64,000 nt of DNA from Amycolatopsis sp. NBC_00345 (GCF_036116635.1 NZ_CP107995.1:8494001-8558000), one strand, 5' to 3'; positions 25,851 through 35,297 are shown, counted from the first letter of the stretch. Notes: generated from the letters alone by a model not told the origin. Made by a program: numbers and translations.

Positions 25851-26159
25851 ATGGCTGACGTGAGCCGGCTGCCCAATGTGGTGTCGGAAGAGTGGGAGTG
25901 GCAGCTGCAAGGGTCCTGCCGCGGCGCGGACAGCAGCCTCTTCTTCCACACCGACAACGAGCGCGGGTCCGCCCGCGAGCGCCGCGAGTCGCGCGCGAAG
26001 GCGATCTGCCAGACCTGCCCCGTGCTGGCGCAGTGCCGCCGGCACGCGATGACCGTCCAGGAGCCGTACGGCATCTGGGGCGGCCTCGGTGAGATCGAGC
26101 GCCGTGAGCTGTTCCTGCGGCAGCGCCGCGCGAAGCGCAAGACGGTCTCCACGCACTAG
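25851..26159 (+). CDS. WhiB-family Fe-S regulator, WhiB3/WhiD-like
   Basis: A 102-residue 4Fe-4S regulator. The four cysteine ligands are in GSCRGADSSLFF and CQTCPVLAQC, followed by the GIWGGL turn and a basic C-terminal tail. The HTDNERGSARERRESRAKAIC spacing between first and second cysteines is that of WhiB3 (mycobacteria) and WhiD (Streptomyces), which bind the housekeeping sigma factor and respond to redox and sporulation signals. ATG 25851 starts MADVSRLP. Its promoter appears to be read by the adjacent stress sigma factor. Confidence 0.92.
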   Translation: MADVSRLPNVVSEEWEWQLQGSCRGADSSLFFHTDNERGSARERRESRAKAICQTCPVLAQCRRHAMTVQEPYGIWGGLGEIERRELFLRQRRAKRKTVSTH

Positions 26160-26439
26160 ACCACCCCCATGGCTTGACGTCCCGCGTGCCGGCACCGGCA
26201 CGCGGGCGGACGTGTGTCACGCCCCAGGCCAGTGCCGTCGCCCGGCCCGGATACCCCCGTCCGGCGCTTGACGCCGGGCCCGGGCGTGCCGGTCCCCGGG
26301 ACAGGTGGCGGCCGTCGCGGGCACGGCTGCCCGCTGGGTTAGGGTTGGGTTTCCAGATGCCTGGAACCGTGACACGGTTGCCGCTTGAGACAACAGGCGC
26401 GTACCGGCGCAGCAGCAGCGCCTGACGAGGAGAAACTGC

Positions 26440-26793
26440 ATGCCCGCAGCCGACCAGAACGCCACCCCGCCCGGGTTCGGCATCACGCTGGACACCAGGG
26501 CCGCCGAGCCCAGGGTGGTGGTCACCGGTGAGCTCGACCTGCTCACCAGCCCGCAGCTGCAGGAAGCCCTGGCCGGGTTGATCGCGGACAAGAGCTCGCA
26601 GCGCGTGGTGGCCGATCTGACCGGGGTCACCTTCTTCGACTCCTCGGCACTGAACGTGGTCCTGCACGCCCAGCGGCAGGCCCGTGAGCAGGACGTCGAG
26701 CTCGCGGTGGTGCCCAGCTCCGCGGTGAGCCGCGTCATCGAACTCACGGGCGTGGCCGAACACCTGAGCGTGTCGGAGGAACCGCCCGCCTGA
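26440..26793 (+). CDS. STAS-domain anti-sigma factor antagonist
   Basis: A 117-residue STAS protein. VVTGELDLLTSPQL and the phosphorylation segment VTFFDSSALNVV (Ser at about residue 70) are typical of SpoIIAA/RsbV. Unphosphorylated, it should bind a RsbW-type inhibitor and release the sigma factor; the two HATPase genes to the left are the obvious partners. GAGGAGAAA precedes ATG 26440. I found no SigF-type promoter ahead of it. Confidence 0.92.
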   Translation: MPAADQNATPPGFGITLDTRAAEPRVVVTGELDLLTSPQLQEALAGLIADKSSQRVVADLTGVTFFDSSALNVVLHAQRQAREQDVELAVVPSSAVSRVIELTGVAEHLSVSEEPPA

Positions 26794-26849
26794 TCCCCGA
26801 TACGGTCGCGCGGACCTGAATTCCGTCGTCGACCTGGGGGACAAGCACG

Positions 26850-27638
26850 ATGATGGGGCGCACACACGCCCTGACCGGCTGGTGCGCGGGCCTGGCCCTC
26901 GCACCCGCCGTCGGAGCGGGCACGGTGCACCAAGCGGTGGTCTTCGGGGCCACCACGGCCGGGTTCGCCCTGCTGCCGGACCTCGACCACCCCAGCGCCA
27001 GCGCGTCACGCCTCTTGGGCTGGCTGACCGGCGCGCTGTCCTGGCTCCTGCGTCGCGTCTCGGCGGCGGTGTACGCGCTGACCAAGGGACCTCGCGACGA
27101 GAAGGTGACCGGTACGCACCGCCACCTTTCGCACACCGTGCTGTTCGCCGCGGGCCTCGGCGCCGCGACGGCGGCGGGCACGGCGGCCGGCGGGCCGTGG
27201 GCCGTGTTCGGGGTGGTGGTCTTCGGGCTCCTGCTGGCCGAAGGCGCGCTGGGCGACTGGCTGCTGCCGGTGAGCGGCGCGGCCGTGGCGTGGTGGTACT
27301 TCACCGCGCCGCCGGACCACGCCGCCCAGCTCGAGCAGATCTCCGGCTGGCTGGGCTTTGCCGTCGCCGCCGGCTGTTTTGTGCACTGCCTCGGCGACTC
27401 GCTCACCGAGTCGGGCTGCCCGTTCCTCTTCCCCCTGCCGATCGCCGGCGAGACCTGGTACGAGATCCGCCCGCCGAAGGCGATGCGGATCCGCACCGGC
27501 AAGAAGGTCGAGACGCGGCTGGTCTTCCCGGTGTTCGTGGTGGTGGGCGTGTTGCTGGTGCCCGGCGTGTGGCAGTGGACGACGGCCACGGCCGAGCGGT
27601 TGTTCAGCCCTCCGGTGTCCCAGTCCGCGACGCCCTGA
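26850..27638 (+). CDS. Membrane-bound metal-dependent hydrolase-like protein (YdjM/DUF457)
   Basis: A 262-residue membrane protein with about five hydrophobic helices. It begins MMGRTHALTGWCAG with a conserved His near the N-terminus. PDLDHPSAS and THRHLSHTVLFA are the Asp/His metal-site motifs of the YdjM/LexA-regulated family, and HCLGDSLTESGCPFLFP is the last conserved segment. The family's reaction is unknown. It begins 56 bases after the STAS gene and may share its transcript. Confidence 0.87.
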   Translation: MMGRTHALTGWCAGLALAPAVGAGTVHQAVVFGATTAGFALLPDLDHPSASASRLLGWLTGALSWLLRRVSAAVYALTKGPRDEKVTGTHRHLSHTVLFAAGLGAATAAGTAAGGPWAVFGVVVFGLLLAEGALGDWLLPVSGAAVAWWYFTAPPDHAAQLEQISGWLGFAVAAGCFVHCLGDSLTESGCPFLFPLPIAGETWYEIRPPKAMRIRTGKKVETRLVFPVFVVVGVLLVPGVWQWTTATAERLFSPPVSQSATP

Positions 27639-27674
27639 AGCGAGAGCTCTTCGGGCAGAGTCAGTTCACCGTCC

Positions 27675-28040
27675 GGCGGATTCCGCCTGGCCGGCACCAC
27701 CGCCTGGGAGCAGGTGAAGGCCGGGATCAGCTGGGTGACGCCGGACGAGTTCGAAGCCGACGTGACCTACGTCGACGACCAGGCGTTCGCCGGCCTGACC
27801 GCGGCCGACCTGCTGGAGCGCCTGCCGGAGCGCGGTGAGCACGCGTTGCTCCTGGTCGTCGACGAGACGACGATCCGCTCCCCGAGCACCCGGTCCTGAT
27901 CGTGGACCTCGGCTCGGAGCCCGACACCGTCCAGGAGATCGAAAACAACCTCTCGATCGCCAACATGGACTGGGAGGATTTCGCCGACGGCGTCGACGAG
28001 GACGGCGTGCGCCGGGACCACCTGCTCTACGGCCGTGCCG
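27675..28040 (+). pseudogene. Broken, 5'-truncated gene remnant (DUF6924-like)
   Basis: Two reading frames join into one recognisable protein. Frame A (to about 27885) reads GISWVTPDEFEADVTYVDD...LERLPERGEHALLLVVDE. Frame B (from about 27886) continues PEHPVLIVDLGSEP...IENNLSIANMDWEDFADGVD. The switch occurs at about 27885 and needs a one- or two-base change. No start codon fits the 5' end, which begins in SGGFRLAGTTAWEQV. The combined text matches what I recall as DUF6924. It fills most of the gap between the YdjM-like gene and the NTF2-like gene. Confidence 0.75.
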
Positions 28041-28100
28041 AGGACCTGCCAGACCGCATAGCCAGACCGCATAGCCGCGGCGCCGAAAGTCGTTGCCCAG

Positions 28101-28913
28101 TCAGCGATCCCGGCCCTCCGACGCCGCGGCCCGCGACGCCGTGAACCGCGCGATCCGCTCGGCCGCCGCCGCGGTGTCGGAGTAGTCGCGAGAGTGGACG
28201 ATCTTGCCGTCGCGGACGGTCAGGACCATGGCGTAGGTCGAGGTGAACGGCTCGCCGTCGAACTCGCCGTGCAGGTCGAACTCGGTCACCAGCACCTCGG
28301 GGTCGGCGGTTTCGTGCACCACGACGTTCCCGGCCTTGGTCATCCGCCGCACCTGCGCGGCCGCGCGGAAGCGCTCGCGCAGCTCCTCGCGGCCCTGGGT
28401 CAGCCGCGGCACGCCCGCGGGCGTGAACGGCATCTCGATCACCACGTCCTCGGCGTAGAGGTCGGCGAGGTCGTCCCAGCGGTTCTCCACGGAGGCGTCG
28501 AGGAAGCGCTGGAAGACGGTCTTCGCGCCGATCATGGTCTTCGCGGCGTCGGTGTTGGGGAAGTCACGGTAGACGGTGACCTCGCCGTCCCGGACGGTCA
28601 GCAGCCCGACCGACGACGGGAAGCGGTAGTCCTCGCCGGTGTGCGGGTTGTGGCCCTCCGCCACGAGTTCGACGACGAAGCCGTCGGCGCTCTCCCACGT
28701 GGTGACCTGTACCTTCTCCAGGCCGAGGGCACGGGCGCGCTCGCCGCCGGCGGCCAGCGCGGCGAGGATCGCGGCGCGGCCTTCGACGCGGTGGCCCAGG
28801 AAGGGGAGTTCGTAGACGGCATCGGCGGCGAAGACGTCGGCCATCGGCGTGACGTCGAAGGACTGCATGCCTTGGGCGACGAGCTGCGAGATTTCGGACA
28901 CGGTCCGGGTCAT
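28101..28913 (-). CDS. Tandem NTF2/SnoaL-like domain protein
   Basis: A 270-residue protein of two similar NTF2-fold halves (about residues 8-130 and 138-255). Each has an opening helix, a DVFAADAVYELPF / DLYAEDVVIEMPF segment and a closing strand. The fold includes isomerases, hydratases and polyketide cyclases; here the substrate is unknown. GGAGAAG precedes ATG 28913. It is divergent from the next TetR gene, which probably controls it. The internal duplication suggests a fused dimer. Confidence 0.85.
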   Translation of the reverse strand: MTRTVSEISQLVAQGMQSFDVTPMADVFAADAVYELPFLGHRVEGRAAILAALAAGGERARALGLEKVQVTTWESADGFVVELVAEGHNPHTGEDYRFPSSVGLLTVRDGEVTVYRDFPNTDAAKTMIGAKTVFQRFLDASVENRWDDLADLYAEDVVIEMPFTPAGVPRLTQGREELRERFRAAAQVRRMTKAGNVVVHETADPEVLVTEFDLHGEFDGEPFTSTYAMVLTVRDGKIVHSRDYSDTAAAAERIARFTASRAAASEGRDR

Positions 28914-29017
28914 CAGGACTTCTCCAGGGAAGAATGGGGTTGAATCGGAACGGTGCACCCGCTTCCGACGATACGGAGTGAGCGTTCCGCTTGTCAACAA
29001 GATCGAGGAGGACACCC

Positions 29018-29563
29018 GTGACCAAGCCAGTGCTGCGCGCCGACGCGCGCCGGAACCGGGCCCGGGTGCTGGCCGCCGCCGAGGAGGCCTTCGCGGCCGA
29101 CGGGCTGGCCGTCCCGCTCGACGACATCGCGCGCCTCGCGGGTGTCGGCGCGGGCACCGTCTACCGGCATTTCCCCAGCAAGGAAGCGCTGTTCCAGGCC
29201 GTTGTGCTGGAACGGCTGGAGCAGTTCGCCGTCGAGGCGCGCGAACTCGCGGACGCCGAAAACCCGGGCGAGGCGTTTTTCGACTACTTCACCCGCGTGA
29301 TCAAGCAGGCCTCGCTCAACCGCGCGATCTGCGAAGCGCTCGGCGAGACCGGCGGGTCGGCGTACAAGGCCGAGGCGGGCTCCGAGTTCCGCACGAACCT
29401 GGCCGCGCTGCTGGAGCGGGCCCAGGCCGTCGGCGCCGTCCGCAAGGACATCGACGGCGAGGACCTGCGGGCACTGATCGTGGGCGCGCTGGCGGTCGAG
29501 CGCTACTCGCCGGACAGCCGGCACCTGGTGCGGGTGCTGGTGGACGGGCTGCGCTGCGTCTAG
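29018..29563 (+). CDS. TetR-family transcriptional regulator
   Basis: A 181-residue regulator with a TetR helix-turn-helix at about residues 10-58 (NRARVLAAAEEAFAADG, then GVGAGTVYRHFPSKEALF) and a helical ligand domain. GTG 29018 follows GAGGAGGA. It is divergent from the NTF2-like gene. Its TAG stop shares a CTAG with the stop of the convergent MFS gene, so the two genes overlap by four bases. Confidence 0.92.
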   Translation: MTKPVLRADARRNRARVLAAAEEAFAADGLAVPLDDIARLAGVGAGTVYRHFPSKEALFQAVVLERLEQFAVEARELADAENPGEAFFDYFTRVIKQASLNRAICEALGETGGSAYKAEAGSEFRTNLAALLERAQAVGAVRKDIDGEDLRALIVGALAVERYSPDSRHLVRVLVDGLRCV

Positions 29564-30801
29564 ACCGGCAGGTCGCGGTGCTTGCGCAGCGGTGAGACCA
29601 GCAGGATCGCCGACGCGGCCAGCGTTCCGGCGCCCGCCACGAACAGCGCCGTGCGCATGCCCGCGGCCTCGGCGACCAGCCCGCCGAGCAGGCTGCCGAC
29701 CGGCGCGGCGCCGAAGATCAGCGTCTGCGAGACCGAGCTGACCCGGCCGAGCAGCCGCCGCGGGGTGACGGCCTGGCGGAAGCTCACGCAGAACACGTTC
29801 ATCGTGATGATCCCGAAGCCGGAGCCGAATCCCCCGGCGAAGTACCAGAGCAGCCCCCAGCCCGGCCCGGTCAGGCCGACGAGCGGGAGCGAACCGCCGT
29901 AGAGCACCGCGGCCGCGCACAGGACCCGCGCGCCGCCGAACCGGTCGCCGAGCCCGCGCGCGGTGAAGCCGGCGAGGATCGCGCCGGTGAGCATGGCGCT
30001 GCTGAGCAGGCCGATCATCCCCGGCGAAAGGCCGATCTCGCGGTTGAGGAACACCACCGTGATCGCCATCTGCATGGACTGGAACGTGCTGGAGACGGCG
30101 CCGTGGACCGTGATCGCGAGCAGGATCCGGTTGCCCGCCACGGCTTTCAGGCCTTCGGCGATCTCACGGCGCAGGTGGCGTTCGGCCGGTTCCGGGTGCA
30201 CGTCGGGGGTCTGGATCCGGCGTAGCCACAGCGCGGACCACAGGTAGGACAGGGCATCGACGGCCATCGCGCCCGCGCTGCCGGCGACCTGCACCACGAC
30301 GCCGCCGACGCCGGGCCCCGTGACGGCGGCGACGGACATGTTCGTCTGCAGGCGCGCGTTGGCTTCCGGGAGCCGGTCGGGCTCGACCAGGTGGGGCACG
30401 TACGTCTGGTGCGCGACGTCGAAGAACACGCTCAGCGCACCGGCCAGCAGGACCACGGTGAACAGCTGCCCGAGCGTCAGCACCCCGCACAACGCGGCGA
30501 CCGGGATCGAGCCGAACAGCGCGGCGCGGCCGAGGTCGGCGGCGATCAGCACCGGCCGGTGCCGCATCCGGTCGCACCACGCGCCGACCTGCAAACCCAG
30601 CAGCAGGTACGGCAGCGTCGCCAACGTGCGCAGCAGCGACACCTCCAGCACGGACGCGGACAGCGTCGTCGCCGCGAGCAGCGGGATCGCGAGGAAGTCG
30701 ATCCGGCTGCCGACCTGGCTCAGCGCGTCGGCGAGCCAGAGCCGCCGGAAGTCGGGAATCCGCAACACGCCGCCCTTGGCGGCCACCCCAGGTTCAGCCA
30801 C
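29560..30801 (-). CDS. MFS transporter (macrolide-efflux/enterobactin-exporter-like)
   Basis: A 413-residue protein with 12 predicted helices. RRLWLADALSQVGSRIDFLAIPLLA and GAWCDRMRHRPVLIAADLGRA (motif A region) place it in the MFS_3-like exporter group that includes macrolide and siderophore exporters. The start is GTG 30801. The gap to the plus-strand gene at 30943 holds GTTGA-AC-TCAAC (30851-30862) between two AACTTGC copies, a possible operator. Substrate unknown. Confidence 0.9.
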   Translation of the reverse strand: MAEPGVAAKGGVLRIPDFRRLWLADALSQVGSRIDFLAIPLLAATTLSASVLEVSLLRTLATLPYLLLGLQVGAWCDRMRHRPVLIAADLGRAALFGSIPVAALCGVLTLGQLFTVVLLAGALSVFFDVAHQTYVPHLVEPDRLPEANARLQTNMSVAAVTGPGVGGVVVQVAGSAGAMAVDALSYLWSALWLRRIQTPDVHPEPAERHLRREIAEGLKAVAGNRILLAITVHGAVSSTFQSMQMAITVVFLNREIGLSPGMIGLLSSAMLTGAILAGFTARGLGDRFGGARVLCAAAVLYGGSLPLVGLTGPGWGLLWYFAGGFGSGFGIITMNVFCVSFRQAVTPRRLLGRVSSVSQTLIFGAAPVGSLLGGLVAEAAGMRTALFVAGAGTLAASAILLVSPLRKHRDLPV

Positions 30802-30942
30802 TTCCGCACCTTGGCAGAGCTGCTAGCTGTTGGGCAAGAAACTTGCGTAGGTTGAACTCAACTTGCACGGTCGGTAACGGAGCATAAGATCAACGCGACT
30901 AGTCCTCGTACCTGTGCTTCGTCACGGCGAGGGAGGTGCCGC

Positions 30943-31302
30943 GTGTCGAATACGGTCCCGACCTGGGGTTCGGTGGTAGTGACCGGGCTGGCCGGGTTCG
31001 CGATGGGCCTGCTGGTCGCCGCGTTGCTCGTCGCGGGCAACAGCCCACATCCGTCCGAGTCTTCGGACAGCACGCCGTCTCTTCCGTCCACTTCGCCGCC
31101 CGCCCAACCCGTCACGGTCACCGTCACGGGCGCCGCGCCGCCGCCGGTCACCGTCACCACGCAGCTCCCGCCGGACCCGCCGAGCACAACGACGTCAACG
31201 GTCTCGGTCACCCAGCCGCCGCCGATCCCGGTCTCCGGCCCGCCCACCTCACTCGGCCCGTCTTCGGCGTTTATGCCGGGTGGGATCTCTTCGCGGTGGT
31301 GA
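30943..31302 (+). CDS. Small membrane-anchored Pro/Thr/Val-rich protein
   Basis: A 119-residue protein with one helix (about residues 9-31) followed by an extended external tail rich in Pro, Thr and Val. The tail has repeated PVTVTVT-type stretches and ends without a domain. GGGAGG precedes GTG 30943, giving good initiation. The look is of a surface-exposed spacer or stalk. No function can be assigned. Confidence 0.75.
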   Translation: MSNTVPTWGSVVVTGLAGFAMGLLVAALLVAGNSPHPSESSDSTPSLPSTSPPAQPVTVTVTGAAPPPVTVTTQLPPDPPSTTTSTVSVTQPPPIPVSGPPTSLGPSSAFMPGGISSRW

Positions 31303-31365
31303 CGCGACTCGGCCGGTCACCGCAGTTGTGGTGACCGGCCGAGTCCTGTTTCGGGCGGCGGGGGC

Positions 31366-33003
31366 TCAGCCGACGTCGCGGCGGCGCCAGCCGGCCAGGC
31401 CCGCGGCGAGCGCCGCGGCGGCGACCACCAGCAGCCAGACCAGCGGCGTCGCCGTGAACTCCTGGCCCGGCAGCTTCGGCGGGTGCTGGAACGGCGAGAC
31501 GTCCAGCACCGCCTGCGGCGCGTTCACCACCGGCCCGAACAGGCTGATCAGCAGCGCCAGCGCGCCCACTGCCCACGACGCGCCGGTGAACTTCGGGAAC
31601 AGCCCGAAGATCAGCGTCGCCAGCCCGATCACCACCCACGCGGCGGGCACCTGCACGAGGACCGCCAGCAGCATGTCGCCGACCGAGCCGCCGACGTCGC
31701 CGGAGCGCAGGCCGTTCGCCAGGCCGAGCACGACGCCGCCGACCAGCACCAGCAGCGCGGTGCCGAGGAAGGCGAACACCAGGTGGCTCGCGGCCCAGCG
31801 CAGCCGGCCGACCCGCGTCGCGAGCAGCGGCTCCAGCCGGACGGCCGTCTCCTCGGTGCGCATCCGCAGCGTCGCCTGGACGCCGTAGAGCGACGCCAGC
31901 ATCGCGAACAGCCCGACCATCGTGCTGAGGAAGGCGTCGACGATCGCGTCGGTGCCGCCGAGGCGCTCGAAGATCTCCTTCGTCTGCTCGGTCTGGCCGA
32001 CCAGCCCGGTGATGCCGCTGGCGATCGAGCCGAAGACCGCGCCGCCGACGGCGAGCCCGATCACCCAGCCGAGCAGCGGGCCGCGCTGCAGCCGCCAGGC
32101 CAGCGCGAACGGCGAGCGCAGCGACGGCGCGGCTTCGGCCGGGCCAGGGCGCGGCGGGATCAGGCCGACGCCGAAGTCTCGGCGCGGCAGCAGCGCGTAC
32201 CCCACGGCGCCGACCACGAGCGTCGCCGCGACCGGCAGCACGAGCACCCACCAGCGTTCGCCCGCGAACGGCCGCAGCTGCTGCGACCAGCCGAGCGGCG
32301 AGAGCCAGGAGAGCCAGTGCGCGTCCGAGGTCGAGTCACCCGCGCCGCGCAGCAGGAAGGCGACGCCGACCACGGCCGTCCCGATGCCGTTTGCGGTGCG
32401 CGAGTATTCCGCCAGCTGCACGGCGACGGCGGCGACGGCCGTGAAGACCAGGCCCGACAGCGCGATGCCCGCGCCGAACGCCAGCGCGCCCGCCGCCGGC
32501 AGCTTCGCCCCGATCAGCGTGACCACCTGGATCACGCCGATCACCAGGCTCGCCCCGGCCGAGACGACGACCGCCGAGGTCAGCGCCGCGTACCGACCGA
32601 CCACAGTGGACGCCAGCAGCTCGGCGCGGCCGGAGTCCTCCTCCGCGCGGGTGTGCCGGGTGACCGTGAACACCACCATCAGCCCGATGATCAGCGCGAG
32701 GATCCCGCCCATCCGCCAGGCGATGAACCCGCCCGCGGTGTTGAGGTCGAACGCCGGGCCGTAGAGCAGTCCGAACGACGGGTTCGCGGCGGCGCCGGCG
32801 GCGAGCGCGGCCCGGCTCGCGGCCGTCGGGTAGAACTGGGCATAGGTGCCGACGGTGCTCGCCGGCACGATGCTGAGCAGGACGATCCAGATCGGCAGGA
32901 TCACGCGGTCGCGGCGCAGCGCGAGGCGGGTCAGGTGCCAGGTGCCCACCAGCGAGTGGGCGCGCGCGGCGACCGGCGCCGGGCGGCTGAGGGTGGCGGT
33001 CAC
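31366..33003 (-). CDS. ABC-2-type drug exporter permease
   Basis: A 545-residue membrane protein with about 12 helices, in two similar halves joined by a loop near residue 280. It resembles the tetronasin/polyketide antibiotic exporter permeases (TnrB3 type). The C-terminal PPKLPGQEFTATPLVWLLVVA stretch is typical. GTG 33003 overlaps the stop of the ATPase gene (GTGA), so the two make one exporter. Control is probably by the divergent MarR-like gene. Confidence 0.9.
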   Translation of the reverse strand: MTATLSRPAPVAARAHSLVGTWHLTRLALRRDRVILPIWIVLLSIVPASTVGTYAQFYPTAASRAALAAGAAANPSFGLLYGPAFDLNTAGGFIAWRMGGILALIIGLMVVFTVTRHTRAEEDSGRAELLASTVVGRYAALTSAVVVSAGASLVIGVIQVVTLIGAKLPAAGALAFGAGIALSGLVFTAVAAVAVQLAEYSRTANGIGTAVVGVAFLLRGAGDSTSDAHWLSWLSPLGWSQQLRPFAGERWWVLVLPVAATLVVGAVGYALLPRRDFGVGLIPPRPGPAEAAPSLRSPFALAWRLQRGPLLGWVIGLAVGGAVFGSIASGITGLVGQTEQTKEIFERLGGTDAIVDAFLSTMVGLFAMLASLYGVQATLRMRTEETAVRLEPLLATRVGRLRWAASHLVFAFLGTALLVLVGGVVLGLANGLRSGDVGGSVGDMLLAVLVQVPAAWVVIGLATLIFGLFPKFTGASWAVGALALLISLFGPVVNAPQAVLDVSPFQHPPKLPGQEFTATPLVWLLVVAAAALAAGLAGWRRRDVG

Positions 33004-33902
33004 TTCCCCGCCTCGACGGTCTCTTCGGTGTAGTGGCGGAGAAAAAGCTCCTCGAGCGTCGGCGGCTGGCTCACCAGACTGCGCACGCCGACCTGAGTGA
33101 GCTGGCGCAACGCGTCGTCCAGCGAGCGCGTTTCGACGTCGAAGCGGACGCGGTTGCCGTCGACCTTGAGGTCGTGCACGTCGGCCAGCTTCGCCAGCCC
33201 GTTCGGCGGCCCGGCCAGCTCCGCGGTGATGGACGTGCGGGTGAGGTGGCGCAGCTCGGCGAGCGTCCCGGACTCGACCGTGCGGCCGTTGCGGATGATG
33301 CTCACCTTGTCGCACAAGGCTTCCACCTCGGCGAGGATGTGGCTGGAGAGCAGCACGGTGCGGCCCTGGGCGCGCTCTTCCTGGATGGCCTCCTGGAAGG
33401 TGGCCTCCATCAGCGGGTCGAGGCCGGACGTCGGCTCGTCGAGCAGCAGAAGGTCCACATTGGACGCCAGCGCGGCGACGATGGCGACCTTCTGCCGGTT
33501 GCCCTTCGAGTAGGCGCGGCCCTTCTTGCGCGGGTCGAGGTCGAACCGGTCGATGAGATCCTTGCGGCGGCGCTGGTCGAGCCCGCCGCGCAGGCGGCCG
33601 AGCAGGTCGATCACCTCGCCGCCGGAGAGGTTGGGCCAGAGGCTGACGTCGCCGGGCACGTAGGCCAGCCGGCGGTGCAGGCTCGCGGCGTCCTGCCACG
33701 GGTCGCCGTCGAGCAGCCGGACCTCGCCGGCGTCGGCGTGCAGCAGCCCGAGCAGGACGCGGACGGTGGTGGACTTCCCGGCGCCGTTCGGGCCGAGGAA
33801 ACCGTGTACTTCCCCCACGGGAACCTGGAGATCGAGGCCATCGAGGGCCTGCGTCCGGCCGAACGACTTGCGAAGGCCGGAGATGGAGATGGCGTTTCCC
33901 AT
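33000..33902 (-). CDS. ABC exporter ATPase subunit (drug-resistance type)
   Basis: A 300-residue ATPase of the DrrA/CcmA type. Walker A is GPNGAGKST, the signature region reads YSKGNRQKVAIVAALA in place of LSGGQ, and Walker B is LLLLDEPTSGLD with the SSHILAEVEALCD H-loop. A C-terminal domain (about 225-300) is usual for this group. The Q/S-free signature YSKGN is a common variant in this family. ATG 33902 begins MGNAISISGLRKSFG. Confidence 0.95.
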   Translation of the reverse strand: MGNAISISGLRKSFGRTQALDGLDLQVPVGEVHGFLGPNGAGKSTTVRVLLGLLHADAGEVRLLDGDPWQDAASLHRRLAYVPGDVSLWPNLSGGEVIDLLGRLRGGLDQRRRKDLIDRFDLDPRKKGRAYSKGNRQKVAIVAALASNVDLLLLDEPTSGLDPLMEATFQEAIQEERAQGRTVLLSSHILAEVEALCDKVSIIRNGRTVESGTLAELRHLTRTSITAELAGPPNGLAKLADVHDLKVDGNRVRFDVETRSLDDALRQLTQVGVRSLVSQPPTLEELFLRHYTEETVEAGK

Positions 33903-33922
33903 GCCTCGGAAGCTACACTGAT

Positions 33923-33941
33923 TTCATGAAGTTGTGAAGTT
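33923..33941. promoter_or_regulatory. Candidate operator between ABC exporter and MarR-like regulator
   Basis: TTCATGAA (33923-33930) is a perfect palindrome that runs into a direct repeat GAAGTT-GT-GAAGTT (33928-33941). The stretch is unusually AT-rich for this DNA and lies 21 bases from the exporter start and 55 from the regulator start. Confidence 0.45.
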
Positions 33942-33995
33942 AAGAAAATGTCTGGATAGACTGATCTTGCTGGGGCGATACGAGAGGATGGTCGA

Positions 33996-34481
33996 ATGAC
34001 GACGCCTGAGACGAAACGCGACGAGGACGCCGTCCGTCGGTATGTCGAGAGCCTGGGCCTGGTCCTGTCGCAGATCGGCATGCAGCGCATGGCCGCGCGC
34101 GTGTTCGCGGCCCTGATGACGACCGACGAGGGCCAGCTGACCGCGTCCGACCTGGCCGCACAACTGTCGGTCAGCCCGGCGGCCGTCTCCGGCGCGGTCC
34201 GCTACCTGGAACAGGTCGGCCTGGTCACGAAGGTCCGCGAACCAGGCGAACGCCGCGACCACTACCGCCTGTACGACGACCTCTGGTACGCCACCTTCCT
34301 CAAGCGCGACCGCTTCCTGCTCATGTGGCGCGACGCCGCGGAGGAGGGCATCGGCGCCCTCGGCGCGGATACCCCTGCGGGCAAGCGTTTGGCTGAGATG
34401 CAGGACTTCTTGTCGTTTGCCCTCAAGGAGATCACCGGTTTGTACGACCGGTGGCACGCGGAGCGGCAGAAGGGGAAGTAG
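33996..34481 (+). CDS. MarR/GbsR-like transcriptional regulator
   Basis: A 161-residue winged-helix protein. The DNA-binding part (about residues 40-90) reads GQLTASDLAAQLSVSPAAVSGAVRYLEQVGLVTKVREPGERRDHYRL. The C-terminal helices (LYDRWHAERQKGK) are typical of regulators beside drug ABC exporters. ATG 33996 follows GAGAGG. It is divergent from the exporter pair and likely represses it until a drug binds. Confidence 0.9.
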   Translation: MTTPETKRDEDAVRRYVESLGLVLSQIGMQRMAARVFAALMTTDEGQLTASDLAAQLSVSPAAVSGAVRYLEQVGLVTKVREPGERRDHYRLYDDLWYATFLKRDRFLLMWRDAAEEGIGALGADTPAGKRLAEMQDFLSFALKEITGLYDRWHAERQKGK

Positions 34482-34589
34482 GGCCCGGCGCCTTCGTCTT
34501 CGTGCGTTGGATTGGCGCCTGGGCTGGACGACCTTCACGAGGCGCTGCGGGATCCGGTGCCTTCCGTCGGGCGCCGGCCGGGTTCGCTT

Positions 34590-34619
34590 GGCCCCGGCCC
34601 CGGCCCCGGCCCCGGCCCC
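34590..34619 (+). repeat. Hexanucleotide microsatellite (GGCCCC)5
   Basis: Five exact GGCCCC units in a row within the gene-free region. Confidence 0.95.
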
Positions 34620-34778
34620 TGCCCTGGCGCCTTCGTCTTCGCGTGCTGCCCTCGTGTGCTGCCTTTGCCCGGCGCTTTCGCTTTCGCCTGGTCCTTTCGT
34701 CTGGTTCCGCCGACGTTCGCTAGTCGCCACGAGGTTCGGTGACTAGCGCCCGGCGCCACGGGCGGCGACCCTCACCCC

Positions 34779-34847
34779 GGTGCGGTGCGGTGCGGTGCGG
34801 TGCGGTGCGGTGCGGTGCGGTGCGGTGCGGTGCGGTGCGGTGCGGTG
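34779..34847 (+). repeat. Pentanucleotide microsatellite (TGCGG)13
   Basis: Thirteen exact TGCGG units (34781-34845) with partial units on each side. Perfect pentamer arrays of this length are rare in bacteria and should vary in copy number by slippage. Confidence 0.97.
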
Positions 34848-35140
34848 ACCCTTGCCCGGCGATCCGAGTTCGGCGCCCCTCGCCCCTCGCCCGGTGCCCG
34901 CGGGACCCTGCGACTCTCACCCGGTGCTGCCGGGTCCCGCCGACGTTCGCCCATCGCTGCTGGCGCTCGGCAATGTTCACCGGCCGCCGCTGGCCCGGCC
35001 ACCTGCTGCCCGACTATCAGCCCTGCAGCCTGCTCGGCCGCGGTCCGATCATTCGCCTCGCCTCGCCCGGCCCCGTCGCTTGTCCGGTCGCTTGTCCGGT
35101 CGCCTGCCCATTCGCGTCTGTCCGGCCGCGCCTACCCGCT

Positions 35141-35182
35141 CCCGTCTCCCGTCTCCCGTCTCCCGTCTCCCGTCTCCCGTCC
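35141..35182 (+). repeat. Heptanucleotide microsatellite (CCCGTCT)6
   Basis: Six CCCGTCT units, the last ending in C. It is the third distinct perfect array within 600 bases. Confidence 0.95.
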
Positions 35183-35297
35183 AGCGTTGCCCGTGCCCAC
35201 ACCGTCCGAACCGTTTCCACCCCGGCCCGTGCACCCACCCAGAAGTCTCCCTCACCCGCGGCCGGCGGCGGCACGGAAACGGTCCCCGCGAGGCCGT

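Noticed and set aside
34739..35000. Proteins with RCGAVRCGAV repeats
   Set aside because: They are only the pentamer microsatellite read in different frames on both strands.
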